Assembly (NCBI GenBank): GCA_026003895.1
Contig: BPIC01000004.1
Location: forward strand, 186,001-250,000
Source: Dehalococcoidia bacterium
GTDB taxonomy: Bacteria; Chloroflexota; Dehalococcoidia; SpSt-223
Direction of reading: 5' to 3'
DNA: 64,000 nucleotides
The notes beneath the pieces are model-generated. The model did no database searches and was not told the origin of the DNA. It worked only from the letters and a program-made list of their open reading frames with translations. The position numbers and the translations under genes were made by a program. This document shows positions 27,551-37,549 of the stretch, piece after piece; position 1 is the stretch's first letter, and every line of letters begins with the position of its first letter.

Positions 27551-28798
27551 ATGTTCTACGGTTGGTGGATCGTCGCGGCCTGCGGCACGATCCTCGGCAC
27601 CGTTATCGGCTTCAGCTTCTTCGCTTTCGGGGCGTTCTTCGCGCCACTCGAAGCGGAGTTCGGGTGGACACGCGGTCAAATCTCGTCGGCGGTGTCGCTT
27701 TCATTCTTGGCAGGCGGGACGCTCTCGTTCTTCGTCGGCCGCATCGTCGACCGTATCGGGCCCCGCGCGGTCATCGCCTTTGGCGGGAGCGTGCTCGGCG
27801 GCGCGCTCGTCCTGTTCTCGCTCATCGGCCAGTTTTGGCAACTGATGCTCGTCCTTTTCCTGATGTCGGTCGGCCGCGTCACCTCGACCAATCCAGCGCT
27901 CAACGTTACGATGGCCAACTGGTTTGTTCGCCGGCGCGGTCTCGCCTTCGGTCTTTCGCGCATCGGGCTGAGCCTCGGGTCGCTCGTTGCGGTGCCGGTC
28001 ACCGCTGCGCTGATCACGGCGTTCGGCTGGCGGGCGGCGGTGCAGGTCAGCGCGGTGATCACCTTGGCCGTTGTCGTGCCGTTGGCGATCGGGGTGCTGC
28101 GCCGCCGTCCTGCCGATCTTGGTCTCGAGCCGGACGGCGATCCGCCGGCGCGGACCGCGCCCGGGTTCGCCCCACCGCCGGCAGCCGCAACGCTCGGCGC
28201 CTCGTTTCGCGATGCCATCCGAACGCGCGCCTTTTGGGCGATTGCCATCGCGATGGTGTGCTACTTCTTCGGAACGGATGCGCTCAATCTCCACCTTGTG
28301 CCGTTCTTGACGGGGCGAGGGATGGACTATCAGGCCGCCGCAGCGGTCGCTGGGGCGATCCCGGCAACCTTCATGATCGGTGGGCTAGCCGGTGGCGCCC
28401 TCGCTGACCGCTGGTCACCCCGGCCGGTGCTGGCGATCGCCTTTCTGATGACGGCCGTTGCGATGGCCGGCCTGTGGGCCTCCGGCGGGAGCGCTCTGGT
28501 CTGGGTGGTGGTGCCCTTCTTCGGCATCGCTGCCGGCGGCGTGATCTCCGTCCACGCTTCGTTCATCGCCGATCTGTTCGGGCTGCGCGCCTACGGCTCG
28601 ATCCTTGGTGCGGTGTTCCTCGTCATGACGGCCGGCACGGTCCTCGGGCCGATGGCGGCGGGCATCCTGTTCGACCGTACCGGAAGCTACGACGTGCCGT
28701 TTCTGCTGTTCATCATGGCGGAGCTGGTCGGCGGCGGAGTGATTTTGTTGGCGCGTCCGCCTCGTCCAGCGCTCGCTCCGCTCGCCGAGTCGGTCTAG
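27551..28798 (+). CDS. MFS transporter
   Basis: MFYGWWIVAACGTILGTVIGFSFFAFGAFFAPLEAEFGWTRGQISSAVSLSFL; 12-TM MFS pattern. Confidence 0.93.
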   Translation: MFYGWWIVAACGTILGTVIGFSFFAFGAFFAPLEAEFGWTRGQISSAVSLSFLAGGTLSFFVGRIVDRIGPRAVIAFGGSVLGGALVLFSLIGQFWQLMLVLFLMSVGRVTSTNPALNVTMANWFVRRRGLAFGLSRIGLSLGSLVAVPVTAALITAFGWRAAVQVSAVITLAVVVPLAIGVLRRRPADLGLEPDGDPPARTAPGFAPPPAAATLGASFRDAIRTRAFWAIAIAMVCYFFGTDALNLHLVPFLTGRGMDYQAAAAVAGAIPATFMIGGLAGGALADRWSPRPVLAIAFLMTAVAMAGLWASGGSALVWVVVPFFGIAAGGVISVHASFIADLFGLRAYGSILGAVFLVMTAGTVLGPMAAGILFDRTGSYDVPFLLFIMAELVGGGVILLARPPRPALAPLAESV

Positions 28799-28924
28799 GT
28801 CACCGCGAGCCGCAGCAGCCACCGCGCGACGGTGTCCGAGCGGTACGCGAAGCAATCGATGAGGCAGTCTCGGGTTGGCTTGCCGACTCCTACTGCCGGT
28901 CCGATCGGCTACGATGACGATCCC

Positions 28925-31144
28925 GTGAAGATGATCGGCCCCCTCGCCGGTGTGCGGGTTGTCGAGCTGACGCTTGCTGGCGCTGGCCCGTTTGCCGGCG
29001 CGTGCCTCGCGGCGCTCGGCGCCGAGGTGATCAAGCTGGAGCGTCCCCAAGGGGATACCTCGCTGGAGGTTGTCCCGCGGTTGCGCGGGCTGTCGCACCT
29101 CTATCTGGCGGTGAACACCGGCAAACGGTCGATCATCGTTGATCTCCGCCAGCCGGCTGATCGCGCCCTCGTCTACGACCTCGTTGGCGCGAGCGACGTT
29201 TTCCTTCAAAACATGCGTGTCGGCGTGGCCGAGCGGCTCGGGCTTGGTCCGGCGGATCTCGCCCGCCTCCGGCCGGATCTCGTCTGGTGCGCGATCACGG
29301 GTTACGGCGAAACGGGACCGTTAGCCCGCGACGCGTGCAACGACCCGACCGCGCAAGCCTTCTCCGGCTTCGCCAGCCTGAACGGCCGCTCGGGCGACCC
29401 GCCAGAGCTATTTCGCACCTATGCGCATTTGGACGTAACGACCGCCTCCTACGCTGTCTTCGCCATCTTGGCGGCGCTTCACCGTCGGCGGCGGACGGGC
29501 CAAGGGAGCCGCGTTCACGTCAGCCTGCTGAGCGCGGCGCTCGCCAACGCGGGCACGCCGGTCGCCGCCTTTCGCCGGACGGGACAGCTCCCCCCGCTCC
29601 GCGGAAGCGCCGCGCCAGACACGGCTCCTCACCGCGCATTTCGGGGAAGCGACGGCGTCTGGTTCACGCTCGGCGTCGTACGCGACGAGCACTGGGCATC
29701 CCTGTGTCGGGTGCTCGACTGTCCCGCGCTTGGAGCGGACCCACGCTTTGTGACGAATCTTGGCCGCCTCGCACATCGCGATGAGATCGAGGCGATGGTG
29801 GCGGCGCGGCTGGCCGAACGACCCGCCGCCGACTGGATCGCGCTCCTCGTAGCCGCTGGCGTGCCCGCTGGACCGGTCTTCAGCGACGACTTTGCCGCCC
29901 TACGTGCTCACCCGCAGATTGCATCGAACGGCGTTCTCGCCGAGGTGGTCACCGACCGGCGCGGTCGGATATGGCTCGGTGCGCCGCCGTGGCGATTCTC
30001 GAGAACGCCTGCCGGGTTGGGCGCTGCACCCGAGCCAGGGCAGGACGGCGCGGCTATTCGCCGCGAGGCGCACCCTGTCGGGCCGCGCTCATCCCCGCAG
30101 GGTGTTCCCACGCCGGCCACCGTCCCCCTCGCCGGGCTGCGTGTCGTTGAGGTTGCCGGCGGCCTCGCCGGGCCCTACGCTGGCAAGGTGCTCTCCGACG
30201 CTGGCGCAGAGGTGCTAAAGATAGAAGGGCCAGACGGCGATCCGGCGCGTGCCTATGGTCCCAACATCGACGGCGAGTCGGTCCCCTTTTGGTACCTGAA
30301 CACCGGCAAGACGATCAGCGCCGCCAGCGCCCTCGGACACGCGCTGCGAGAGGCCGACGCGCTGATTGTCGACCGCGACGAGCGCTGGCTCGATCCGTCG
30401 ATCGTCGCGGCGGCCCTCGAGAGCAACCCGCGGCTCGTCGTCTGCTGGCTGAGCGGCTATGGCAGCGCCGGACCACTGCGTGACCTGCCGGCGGCGGAGC
30501 TCGTCGTTCAGGGGCTGGCGGGCTACCTCGGCTCGCTCGGGTCGAAGGGTGAGGAGCCGATCCGGCTCGGGGCGGACGTCGCCGGCCTGAACACCGGACT
30601 CGCGGCCGCGCAGGCGGTGATCGCGGCGCTGCTCGCCGGCGGCGGCCAACAGGTCGACGTGTCGGCGCTGGGCACGCTGATTCATCTTCGCTCGATCACT
30701 TGGGCGGCCTGGAGCGACCCCGATGAACCAATCGGCTTCGCCTACGATACCGTCGCACGCTCGCGTGACTTCGGCTATACGGCACGCGATCGCCGGCTGT
30801 ACGTCGCCACTGGTCGCGGCACGAACGAAGAGTGGGCGCGCTTTCTGATTGCGATCGGGCTGGATGACTACCTCACGCACCCCGTGGTGGGCGCGGGCGG
30901 ACACCTCGTGCTTGGCACCGCGCCCTATGCCGAGGAGTGGCGGGCGCTGTTCGACCGCGCCTTCTCGCGCTTCAGCGCCGCGGAGTTGACCGCGCTGCTC
31001 CGCGAGATCGGCGGCAAGCCCTCGGTGGTGCACCGGCTCGATGAAGTGCTCCGCCACCCGCAGACGGCAGCCGGTGCGGCGCTTGACGCAGATGGTCTGC
31101 CACGGCCGATCCTGTTCCGCGACCTCGCGGAGCCATCACCATGA
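28925..31144 (+). CDS. double-domain CaiB/BaiF CoA-transferase
   Basis: MIGPLAGVRVVELTLAGAGPFAGACLAALGAEVIKLERPQGDTS... and second domain VPLAGLRVVEVAGGLAGPYAGKVLSDAGAEVLKIEGPDGDPARAYGP. Confidence 0.92.
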   Translation: MKMIGPLAGVRVVELTLAGAGPFAGACLAALGAEVIKLERPQGDTSLEVVPRLRGLSHLYLAVNTGKRSIIVDLRQPADRALVYDLVGASDVFLQNMRVGVAERLGLGPADLARLRPDLVWCAITGYGETGPLARDACNDPTAQAFSGFASLNGRSGDPPELFRTYAHLDVTTASYAVFAILAALHRRRRTGQGSRVHVSLLSAALANAGTPVAAFRRTGQLPPLRGSAAPDTAPHRAFRGSDGVWFTLGVVRDEHWASLCRVLDCPALGADPRFVTNLGRLAHRDEIEAMVAARLAERPAADWIALLVAAGVPAGPVFSDDFAALRAHPQIASNGVLAEVVTDRRGRIWLGAPPWRFSRTPAGLGAAPEPGQDGAAIRREAHPVGPRSSPQGVPTPATVPLAGLRVVEVAGGLAGPYAGKVLSDAGAEVLKIEGPDGDPARAYGPNIDGESVPFWYLNTGKTISAASALGHALREADALIVDRDERWLDPSIVAAALESNPRLVVCWLSGYGSAGPLRDLPAAELVVQGLAGYLGSLGSKGEEPIRLGADVAGLNTGLAAAQAVIAALLAGGGQQVDVSALGTLIHLRSITWAAWSDPDEPIGFAYDTVARSRDFGYTARDRRLYVATGRGTNEEWARFLIAIGLDDYLTHPVVGAGGHLVLGTAPYAEEWRALFDRAFSRFSAAELTALLREIGGKPSVVHRLDEVLRHPQTAAGAALDADGLPRPILFRDLAEPSP

Positions 31145-32271
31145 GCTCGGACCGCACACCGTGCATTGTCGGCATTGGCGCGACACCCTTCGGTCCGCTC
31201 TACCGCCAGCTCGATCCACGGCGCTCCGCCTTTGACCTCGCCGCCGACGCCTTCCTCCGCGCCCTCGACGACTCGGGCCTTGCCAAGCGCGAGATCGACA
31301 GCGTCATCGTTGGCCGGCTGCCGTCCTACCTGAAATTCTGCGCCGACGTCGGGCTTCGCGACGTGCGCTACGTCAACTTTCAGTCTGGGGGCGGCAACCA
31401 ATCGGGTCTCGCGCTGCTGCAGGCGGCGACGCTGATTCGCGCCGGGCAGGCGGACGTGGTCGCCTGCGTCTACGGCAACAATGGCCGATCCGTGCGCGTC
31501 GAATACGGCGGTGCGCCGATCCCCACTTCACGCTACGACGATCCCTATGGGATGACCTCGAATGGCGCCTACCTTGGGATGATGTTCCGCCGTCACCAGT
31601 ATGAGTTCGGCACGCCGGCTGAAGCGCTCGCCGACCTCGCGATCTCCATTCGGGCGAATGCCGCGCTCAACCCCGACGCGGTGATGCGGACACCGATCAC
31701 GCGCGAGGACTATTTTCGCGCCCCCTACGTCGTCGAACCGCTGCGGTTGCTTGACTACTGTTTGATCAACGACGGCGGTGTCGCCTATTTGGTGACGACG
31801 CTCGAGCGCGCCCGTTCGCTGAAGCATCCACCGGTGCGGGTGCTCTCCTCGGCGGTCGCCGGAGCGATGGGCTATTTCTACGGCACGGAGGACTTCTGGT
31901 ATCACACCCTCGCTGGGCTCCGTGCCCGGTTGTTTGGGCCAGCCGGCGTCGGCCCCGCGGACCTCGACTGCGCGCAAATCTACGACAATTTCACGCCGAG
32001 CCTAGTCTTTGCGCTGGAAGGGATTGGAGTCTGCGAACGTGGCGGGGCGGGCGACTGGATCCTTGCCGGCAACCACCGGCTGGGCGGCGTCCTGCCGCTC
32101 AACACCTCCGGCGGTCACCTGTCCGAAGGCTACCTCCAGGGCTGGGCGCTGACCGTCGAGGCGGTGCGCCAGCTCCGCGGCCAAGCCGGCGCCCGCCAAG
32201 TTCCCGGTTGCGAGCTCGTCCTCGATCTCACCTGCTCGCCGATCTGTTCGGCCCACCTGTTGGCGCGCTGA
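31141..32271 (+). CDS. thiolase family protein (SCP-x/lipid-transfer type)
   Basis: PCIVGIGATPFGPLYRQLDPRRSAFDLAADAFLRALDDSGL...NTSGGHLSEGYLQGWALTVEAVRQLRGQAGARQVPG. Confidence 0.92.
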   Translation: MSSDRTPCIVGIGATPFGPLYRQLDPRRSAFDLAADAFLRALDDSGLAKREIDSVIVGRLPSYLKFCADVGLRDVRYVNFQSGGGNQSGLALLQAATLIRAGQADVVACVYGNNGRSVRVEYGGAPIPTSRYDDPYGMTSNGAYLGMMFRRHQYEFGTPAEALADLAISIRANAALNPDAVMRTPITREDYFRAPYVVEPLRLLDYCLINDGGVAYLVTTLERARSLKHPPVRVLSSAVAGAMGYFYGTEDFWYHTLAGLRARLFGPAGVGPADLDCAQIYDNFTPSLVFALEGIGVCERGGAGDWILAGNHRLGGVLPLNTSGGHLSEGYLQGWALTVEAVRQLRGQAGARQVPGCELVLDLTCSPICSAHLLAR

Positions 32272-32657
32272 TGCCCGGTCCCCTCCCGGACCCGACCGAG
32301 GTCGATCGCCCGTACTGGGAGGGTGCCCGCGCCGGCGTGTTGCGCCTCCAACGCTGCGCTGCTTGCCGGCAGCTTCTTTTTCCTCCCGCCCGCCGGTGCC
32401 CGCAGTGCGACGGCGACGCCTTGCGCTGGGAGGACCTCCGTGGCCGTGGGCGGATCTGGTCGTGGGTCGTCTTCCGCCGTCAGTACTTCCCGGCGATGCC
32501 GCCGCCCTATATCGTCGTCCGGGTCCGACTCGACGAGGGGCCACTGGTGATCGCCAACCTCGTGGGCGGCGAGCCGGCGATCGACGCGCCGGTGCGGGCC
32601 GTCTTCCATGACACCGGCCGCGGCCTCGTGCTGCCGCAGTTTGTCGTCGAAGGTTAG
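32271..32657 (+). CDS. DUF35 / Zn-ribbon OB-fold acyl-CoA-associated protein
   Basis: YWEGARAGVLRLQRCAACRQLLFPPARRCPQCDGDALRWEDLRGRGRIWSWVV; TGATG overlap with thiolase. Confidence 0.93.
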   Translation: MPGPLPDPTEVDRPYWEGARAGVLRLQRCAACRQLLFPPARRCPQCDGDALRWEDLRGRGRIWSWVVFRRQYFPAMPPPYIVVRVRLDEGPLVIANLVGGEPAIDAPVRAVFHDTGRGLVLPQFVVEG

Positions 32658-33958
32658 CGTTCGGCGAGGACGAGCGCGGGGCGTTCCGTCGCCTCCGGAT
32701 CGGGCACGACGGTCGGCCGGAAGGTATCGACGGTCTGGCGGATGGAGCGGCGGAAGAGCAAGAGCAGCGTCGCCAGCGTGAGCAACGTCACGCCGTTAGC
32801 GAGCACCGCCGGGCCGGCGCCGAACAGTTGGGCTGTCGTTCCGAGCAACAGCGCTGCTAGCGGCTGCGCCCCCATCGTGATCATCATCGAGATCGCGATG
32901 AGTCGGGCGCGCATCTGGGGTGGGGCGGAAATCTGCATCAGCCCGGACGAGATCGCGAGGATGACGGCAATCGTCGACCCTTCGCCGAGGAGAAACAGGC
33001 CGGTCAGCACCGGCAGCCGAGATGCGCCAACGCCGACGATGATCAGGCCCACCAGGAAGACGCCGATCGCCTGCGCGAGGTTGATCCGGTGCACTCGTTG
33101 GACGACCGGCGCGAAGAACAGCGAGCCGACCAGCGCCCCAGCGCCGGATGCCCCCATGAGCAGGCCGAGCAGTTGGGCGTCGCCGCCGAGCAGGTCGGTG
33201 GTAATCGCTGGCATCACCTGCATGACGGACATGCCGAAAAGCGAGACGAGCAGGTTGAAGATGAGCAAGTTTTGGATCGCCGGCTTGCGGCGGATATAGG
33301 CGATCGCGTCAGTGAACCCGCCGGCTGCCTGCTGGCCGAGGTGGCTCTCACGCCGTGGCGGCCGGATCGCGAGCAGCGCTCCGATGAAGGCGAGGAAGCT
33401 GACAGCATTCAAGCCGAAGGCGGTCGCGGCGCCGGTCGCGCCGATCAGCCAGCCGGCGAACGCTGGCCCGATCATCCGCCCCACCTGAAAACTCGCCATG
33501 TTCACGCTCACCGCCTGGCGAACCCGATCTATCCCGGCGAGGTCGCCGATGAGCGCCTGCCCCGCCGGCTTCTCGAACGCTTGCAAGATGCCGAGCGCAC
33601 CGGCGAGAACGAAGATGTGCCACGCTTGGACAGCGCCGGTGGCAATCAACACCGTCAACGTAACCGCCAGCAGCATTGCTGCACTCTGGGTAAGGAGCAG
33701 CAGGTTGCGGCGTTCGACTTTGTCGCCCACCGCGCCCGCCACCGGGCCGAGCAACAACGTTGGGACGAAGTTCAACACGCCGATCAAGCCGAGTGCCGCC
33801 GTCGAGCGCGTGAGTTCCCAAATGAGCCAGGCTTGCGCCGCTGACTGCATGAAAAGCCCGGTCTGAACAATCATCTGCCCGCTGAGATAGAAGCGAAGGT
33901 CCCGGTTGCCGAAGACGACAAAGTTGTCCAGAAGACCGGGGGGAAGAAAACGAGTCAT
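32654..33958 (-). CDS. MFS transporter
   Basis: NRDLRFYLSGQMIVQTGLFMQSAAQAWLIWELTRSTAALGLIGVLNFVPTLLLGPVAGAVGDKVERRNLLLL. Confidence 0.93.
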   Translation of the reverse strand: MTRFLPPGLLDNFVVFGNRDLRFYLSGQMIVQTGLFMQSAAQAWLIWELTRSTAALGLIGVLNFVPTLLLGPVAGAVGDKVERRNLLLLTQSAAMLLAVTLTVLIATGAVQAWHIFVLAGALGILQAFEKPAGQALIGDLAGIDRVRQAVSVNMASFQVGRMIGPAFAGWLIGATGAATAFGLNAVSFLAFIGALLAIRPPRRESHLGQQAAGGFTDAIAYIRRKPAIQNLLIFNLLVSLFGMSVMQVMPAITTDLLGGDAQLLGLLMGASGAGALVGSLFFAPVVQRVHRINLAQAIGVFLVGLIIVGVGASRLPVLTGLFLLGEGSTIAVILAISSGLMQISAPPQMRARLIAISMMITMGAQPLAALLLGTTAQLFGAGPAVLANGVTLLTLATLLLLFRRSIRQTVDTFRPTVVPDPEATERPALVLAER

Positions 33959-34014
33959 GCCATCCGCCGAACGCCGATAGGCGATTGTACTCGCTGACTG
34001 AGAATGCTCGCTGG

Positions 34015-35542
34015 CTATTCGCTCGACCGAGGGCCAAAACGGGCATCAAGCGCTTGTGTGGCAACCACGCGGGAGAGGTTGGCGCTTCGCCAGTCGCCAT
34101 CGTGGCGCACCAGTTCGGCATGTTTGCGCTGCAGAATCGTCATCAATTCCGCCTGCCGAGCAGGCGGAAGGCTGTCCAGCCGCGCCACCAGCGTCGGGAT
34201 GGCATCGGTTGAAGTGCGGCCAAGGTAGGCGCCATCCAGCGATTTTCCATGGATCGTGCGCCGTTCGATATTGCGAGCGGCGGTGACGGCATCCGGGTCC
34301 ACGCTCTTGAGTCCAAAAACGAAGGCGAGGCTCGCCGCAAGCACTCCAGCGGAGGAGAACCGCGTGCGGCCGGTCCAGGGCGCGGCGAGGAAGAACATGA
34401 ACACCACCCCGAGCCAAATCGTGACCGCGTGGGCGACGAGTCGGTCTTGGGTGAATCCGAACTCCAGCTCGGAGAGAAAGAGCCGGCGAAATGAGGAGAT
34501 GAGCTTCACGACTGCGCAGGAGACCATCACCGTCGCCAGCACGTTGAACGCAAGGCGCTGCCCCGACCGATCGCGCCGGGTGAGCCAGTGCAACGTCCAA
34601 AGCACCCCGAGCGTGAGCAGCGCCGCCACGAGGAGCTGGAAGAACCCTTCGCGAGCGTATTGGGCGTGGGAGGTGACCCCACCGCGCAGTGCTAAGCTCT
34701 CCGGCCCGAGGAAGAGATACCGAAGCGGGATCGCGACAAATGCCAGAACGAGCAGGTCGACGAGGACGATCACGATTGTCGATTCGACAAAGCCGAGCCG
34801 CGGAAACGCCACCTCCGGCGGCGCTCCGCGCTCCTCGAACAGCGCCCGCGGGAGGTTTCGCCGGTCCGGGCCGAGTGCGACGTCGAGCGCTCCCATCGCT
34901 AGCCAACCGAGGGCGGCGATGACGATCGCTTGAAGGACGGCGTCACCGAGCGTCAGTTGGGCAGAGACGTCGCCGACCTAGCCAGCAAAGACCCGATCCG
35001 CCGATACAAAGAGAGCGGTAAAGACGCACAGCAGCGGGATGGCCAGCACAAGCCCACGAGCGACTGGCAGGGAAGTTCGGCTGGCTTGGCTGCGCTCGGC
35101 GGTCTGGCTGGCTGCAACGAGCACGAGACAGGGACGAAAGGCGAGGTTGAGCCAGCACCGTGTCTGTGCCCAGAGGTACCCGCCCATCCCGAGAGGCACC
35201 GCGGGGGCGGCCGGCGTACTCCGCGCGGAAGCGCCCGCCGCCGCCGATGATCGCGAGGCTATTCATCAGGAGCAAGAGCCTGTTCGTCCGCACCGCCATC
35301 ATCGCCGCGCAGAAGACGATCGCCACCGGCAGCCAGGGGTTCGCGACGGCTGGCCGTAGACGGATGGCAAGCCCGAGGCCGATCAGCAGCACGAGGCCGA
35401 ACGCGACGGCGACCAAGAAGCCCACGCCCGGCGGCTGGCGGTAGAGCAGAATGTTCGCGACGACCCCGAACCCGACGCCTGCTGCGACCACAGCCGTCGG
35501 TGGCAGCCGATCTGTTCGCTCGGTTGAACGAGGCGCCTGCAC
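34015..35542 (-). pseudogene. DUF4173/DUF4153-like membrane protein, frameshifted (~35203) and with an in-frame TAG (34978-34980)
   Basis: Pieces: ORF 34943-35542 N-terminal part, ORF 34978-35199 ...AIPLLCVFTALFVSADRVFAG*, and continuing frame to 34015 (FVFGLKSVDPDAVTAARNIERRTIHGKSLDGAYLGRTSTDAIPTLVARLDSL). Confidence 0.65.
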
Positions 35543-35600
35543 GCTGAAAGGGGGAACGTGCAGCGGGCAGTCGTGGTTCCGCGCGGGCCGACGACTCCCG

Positions 35601-36050
35601 CTATTCCTCGAACGTGATGACGCCCTCGAGGTCGCGGATGCGCTCCTCGGGGATGCGGACGAAGAGGCCGCTCAGCGTAGCGATGAGGGCGTCGTCGGCA
35701 ACGCGGCGCGCCTCACCGGCGAGCTCGAGGGCGCGCGACCGCTCATTGACGATCCGGCCGGAAAAGCGGAGGGTCTCGCCAAGGCGTGCCGGTTGGAGAT
35801 AGCGCACCTCGGCCCGCGCCGTGACCACCCACGAGGCGCGGAGATAGGCCGCGCGACCAGTCACCTCGTCGAGAATGGCGTAGAGCAGCCCACCGTGGAC
35901 GATACCCGGATACCCCTGATGCCGCTCGTCTGGTGTGAACTCGGTCCAGACGGTCTGATCGTCCTGCCAGAAGGTGAGGCCGAGGCCGATGGGATTCTCC
36001 TCCCCACAAACGAAGCACGCCCGGTAGCGCGGCTGACGGCTAGTCGACAC
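35601..36050 (-). CDS. PaaI family thioesterase (hotdog fold)
   Basis: HQGYPGIVHGGLLYAILDEVTGRAAYLRASWVVTARAEVRYLQPARLGETLRFSGRIV. Confidence 0.9.
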   Translation of the reverse strand: MSTSRQPRYRACFVCGEENPIGLGLTFWQDDQTVWTEFTPDERHQGYPGIVHGGLLYAILDEVTGRAAYLRASWVVTARAEVRYLQPARLGETLRFSGRIVNERSRALELAGEARRVADDALIATLSGLFVRIPEERIRDLEGVITFEE

Positions 36051-37434
36051 GCTCGTACCGGCTGAAGATCAGGCACGCGTTCTGCCCGCCGAAGCCGAAG
36101 CTGTTCGACAGCACGTGGCGCACGGGGATGCTCCGTGCGCCTTCGGTCACGTAATCGAGGTCGCAGGCCGGGTCGGGAACCCGGAGGTTGATCGTCGGGT
36201 GGATCTGTTGATCGCGGATAGCGAGGACGCAAGCGACCGATTCCAGCCCACCTGCTGCGCCGAGGGCATGGCCGATCATCGACTTGGTCGCCGAAACTGG
36301 AATTCGATACGCCGCCTCGCCGAACGCTCGTTTGATCCCGTTCGTCTCCGCGACGTCGCCGAGTTCCGTCGAGGTGGCATGGGCGTTGATCCAGCTGATG
36401 TCTGCCGGGGTGAGGCCGGCGTCGCTGATCGCTCGGCTCATCGCGAGTGCTGCCCCGCGGCCTTCTGGGTCGGGCGCGACGAGGTGATAGGCGTCTGCCG
36501 AGACACCGTAGCCCGTGATCTCGGCGAGGATGACCGCCTCGCGCGCCAAGGCGTGCTCGAGGCTCTCGAGGACAAGGATGCCTGCGCCTTCGGCCGGAAC
36601 AAAGCCGTTGCGGGTCAGGTCGAAGGGGCGGGAGGCGCGCGGCGGATCATCGTTGTCGGTTGCGAGGGCGCGCATCACACAGAAGCCGGCAAGACCAAGT
36701 TCGCTGATCCCGGCTTCCGTCCCGCCGGCGATCATCACGTCCTGAGCGCCGCGCCGGATCAACTCCACCGCTTCGCCAATCGCCTGCGTGGCAGCCGCGC
36801 AGGCCGTCGTCACGGTCGAGGAATAGCCCGTCAGCCGATGGCGAAGCGAGATTTGCGAGGCCGCCATGTTCGGCAGGATCATCGGAAAGAAGAGCGGCGA
36901 CATCTTCATCCCGCCGCGGGTCACGATGGTGCGCATCTCGGCGTCGATGGTCGGAAAGCCGCCATTGCCGTTGCCGATGAGCACACCGATGCGGTCGCGA
37001 TCCTCAGCGTCCGGGCGCAGCCCAGCCGCCTCGATCGCCTGGTCCGCGGCGGCAACCGCCAACTGGGAAAAGCGCGCCATCCGGCGCGCCTCCTTGGCGT
37101 CCAGATAATTGCGCGGATCGAAGGTGCGCACTTCGGCAGCGATCTGACAGGGGTAGTTGGTTGGATCGGCGAGTGTCATCGGGCCGACGCCCGATTTGCC
37201 GGCGAGCAGGGCCTCCCAGAAGGCATCCGGGCTTTCGCCGAGCGGGGTCATCGCGCCGAGGCCGGTGACGACAACGCGATGGCGAGCGCGTTCCGGGCGG
37301 ATCGCCTCCACGAGCGCCTTGGGCTCGGGCGGTCGTTCGAGCGCCTCTTCGGCCTCCTCAACGGCTTCCTCAATCGATTGTTCTAAAAGACGGCGCACGG
37401 TGCGCGCGGTAGGGCGGCGGGTTGAGGATGTCAT
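36040..37434 (-). CDS. fabF: beta-ketoacyl-ACP synthase II
   Basis: RVVVTGLGAMTPLGESPDAFWEALLAGKSGVGPMTLAD...TTACAAATQAIGEAVELIRRGAQDVMIAGGTEAGI...NAHATSTELGD..KSMIGHALGAAGGLESVACVLAI. Confidence 0.95.
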   Translation of the reverse strand: MTSSTRRPTARTVRRLLEQSIEEAVEEAEEALERPPEPKALVEAIRPERARHRVVVTGLGAMTPLGESPDAFWEALLAGKSGVGPMTLADPTNYPCQIAAEVRTFDPRNYLDAKEARRMARFSQLAVAAADQAIEAAGLRPDAEDRDRIGVLIGNGNGGFPTIDAEMRTIVTRGGMKMSPLFFPMILPNMAASQISLRHRLTGYSSTVTTACAAATQAIGEAVELIRRGAQDVMIAGGTEAGISELGLAGFCVMRALATDNDDPPRASRPFDLTRNGFVPAEGAGILVLESLEHALAREAVILAEITGYGVSADAYHLVAPDPEGRGAALAMSRAISDAGLTPADISWINAHATSTELGDVAETNGIKRAFGEAAYRIPVSATKSMIGHALGAAGGLESVACVLAIRDQQIHPTINLRVPDPACDLDYVTEGARSIPVRHVLSNSFGFGGQNACLIFSRYERVD

Positions 37435-37549
37435 CGAGCCACCTTCCGAGTCGCGGGCGGGATCAGCGGGTGAAGGCGGGTGTGGGCTACCATCAAGGCG
37501 ACCAATTGTACACTGCCGGCTTTGCTCTTCCGCCGGCCCGGGAGGCGCC

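Noticed and set aside
34978-34980. Recoding (readthrough) at the TAG in the DUF4173 gene
   Set aside because: The gene also carries a frameshift and there is no pyrrolysine context; decay or error is simpler
36115-37386. 423-aa + strand ORF opposite fabF
   Set aside because: Shadow ORF; no recognisable domain and fabF is unambiguous
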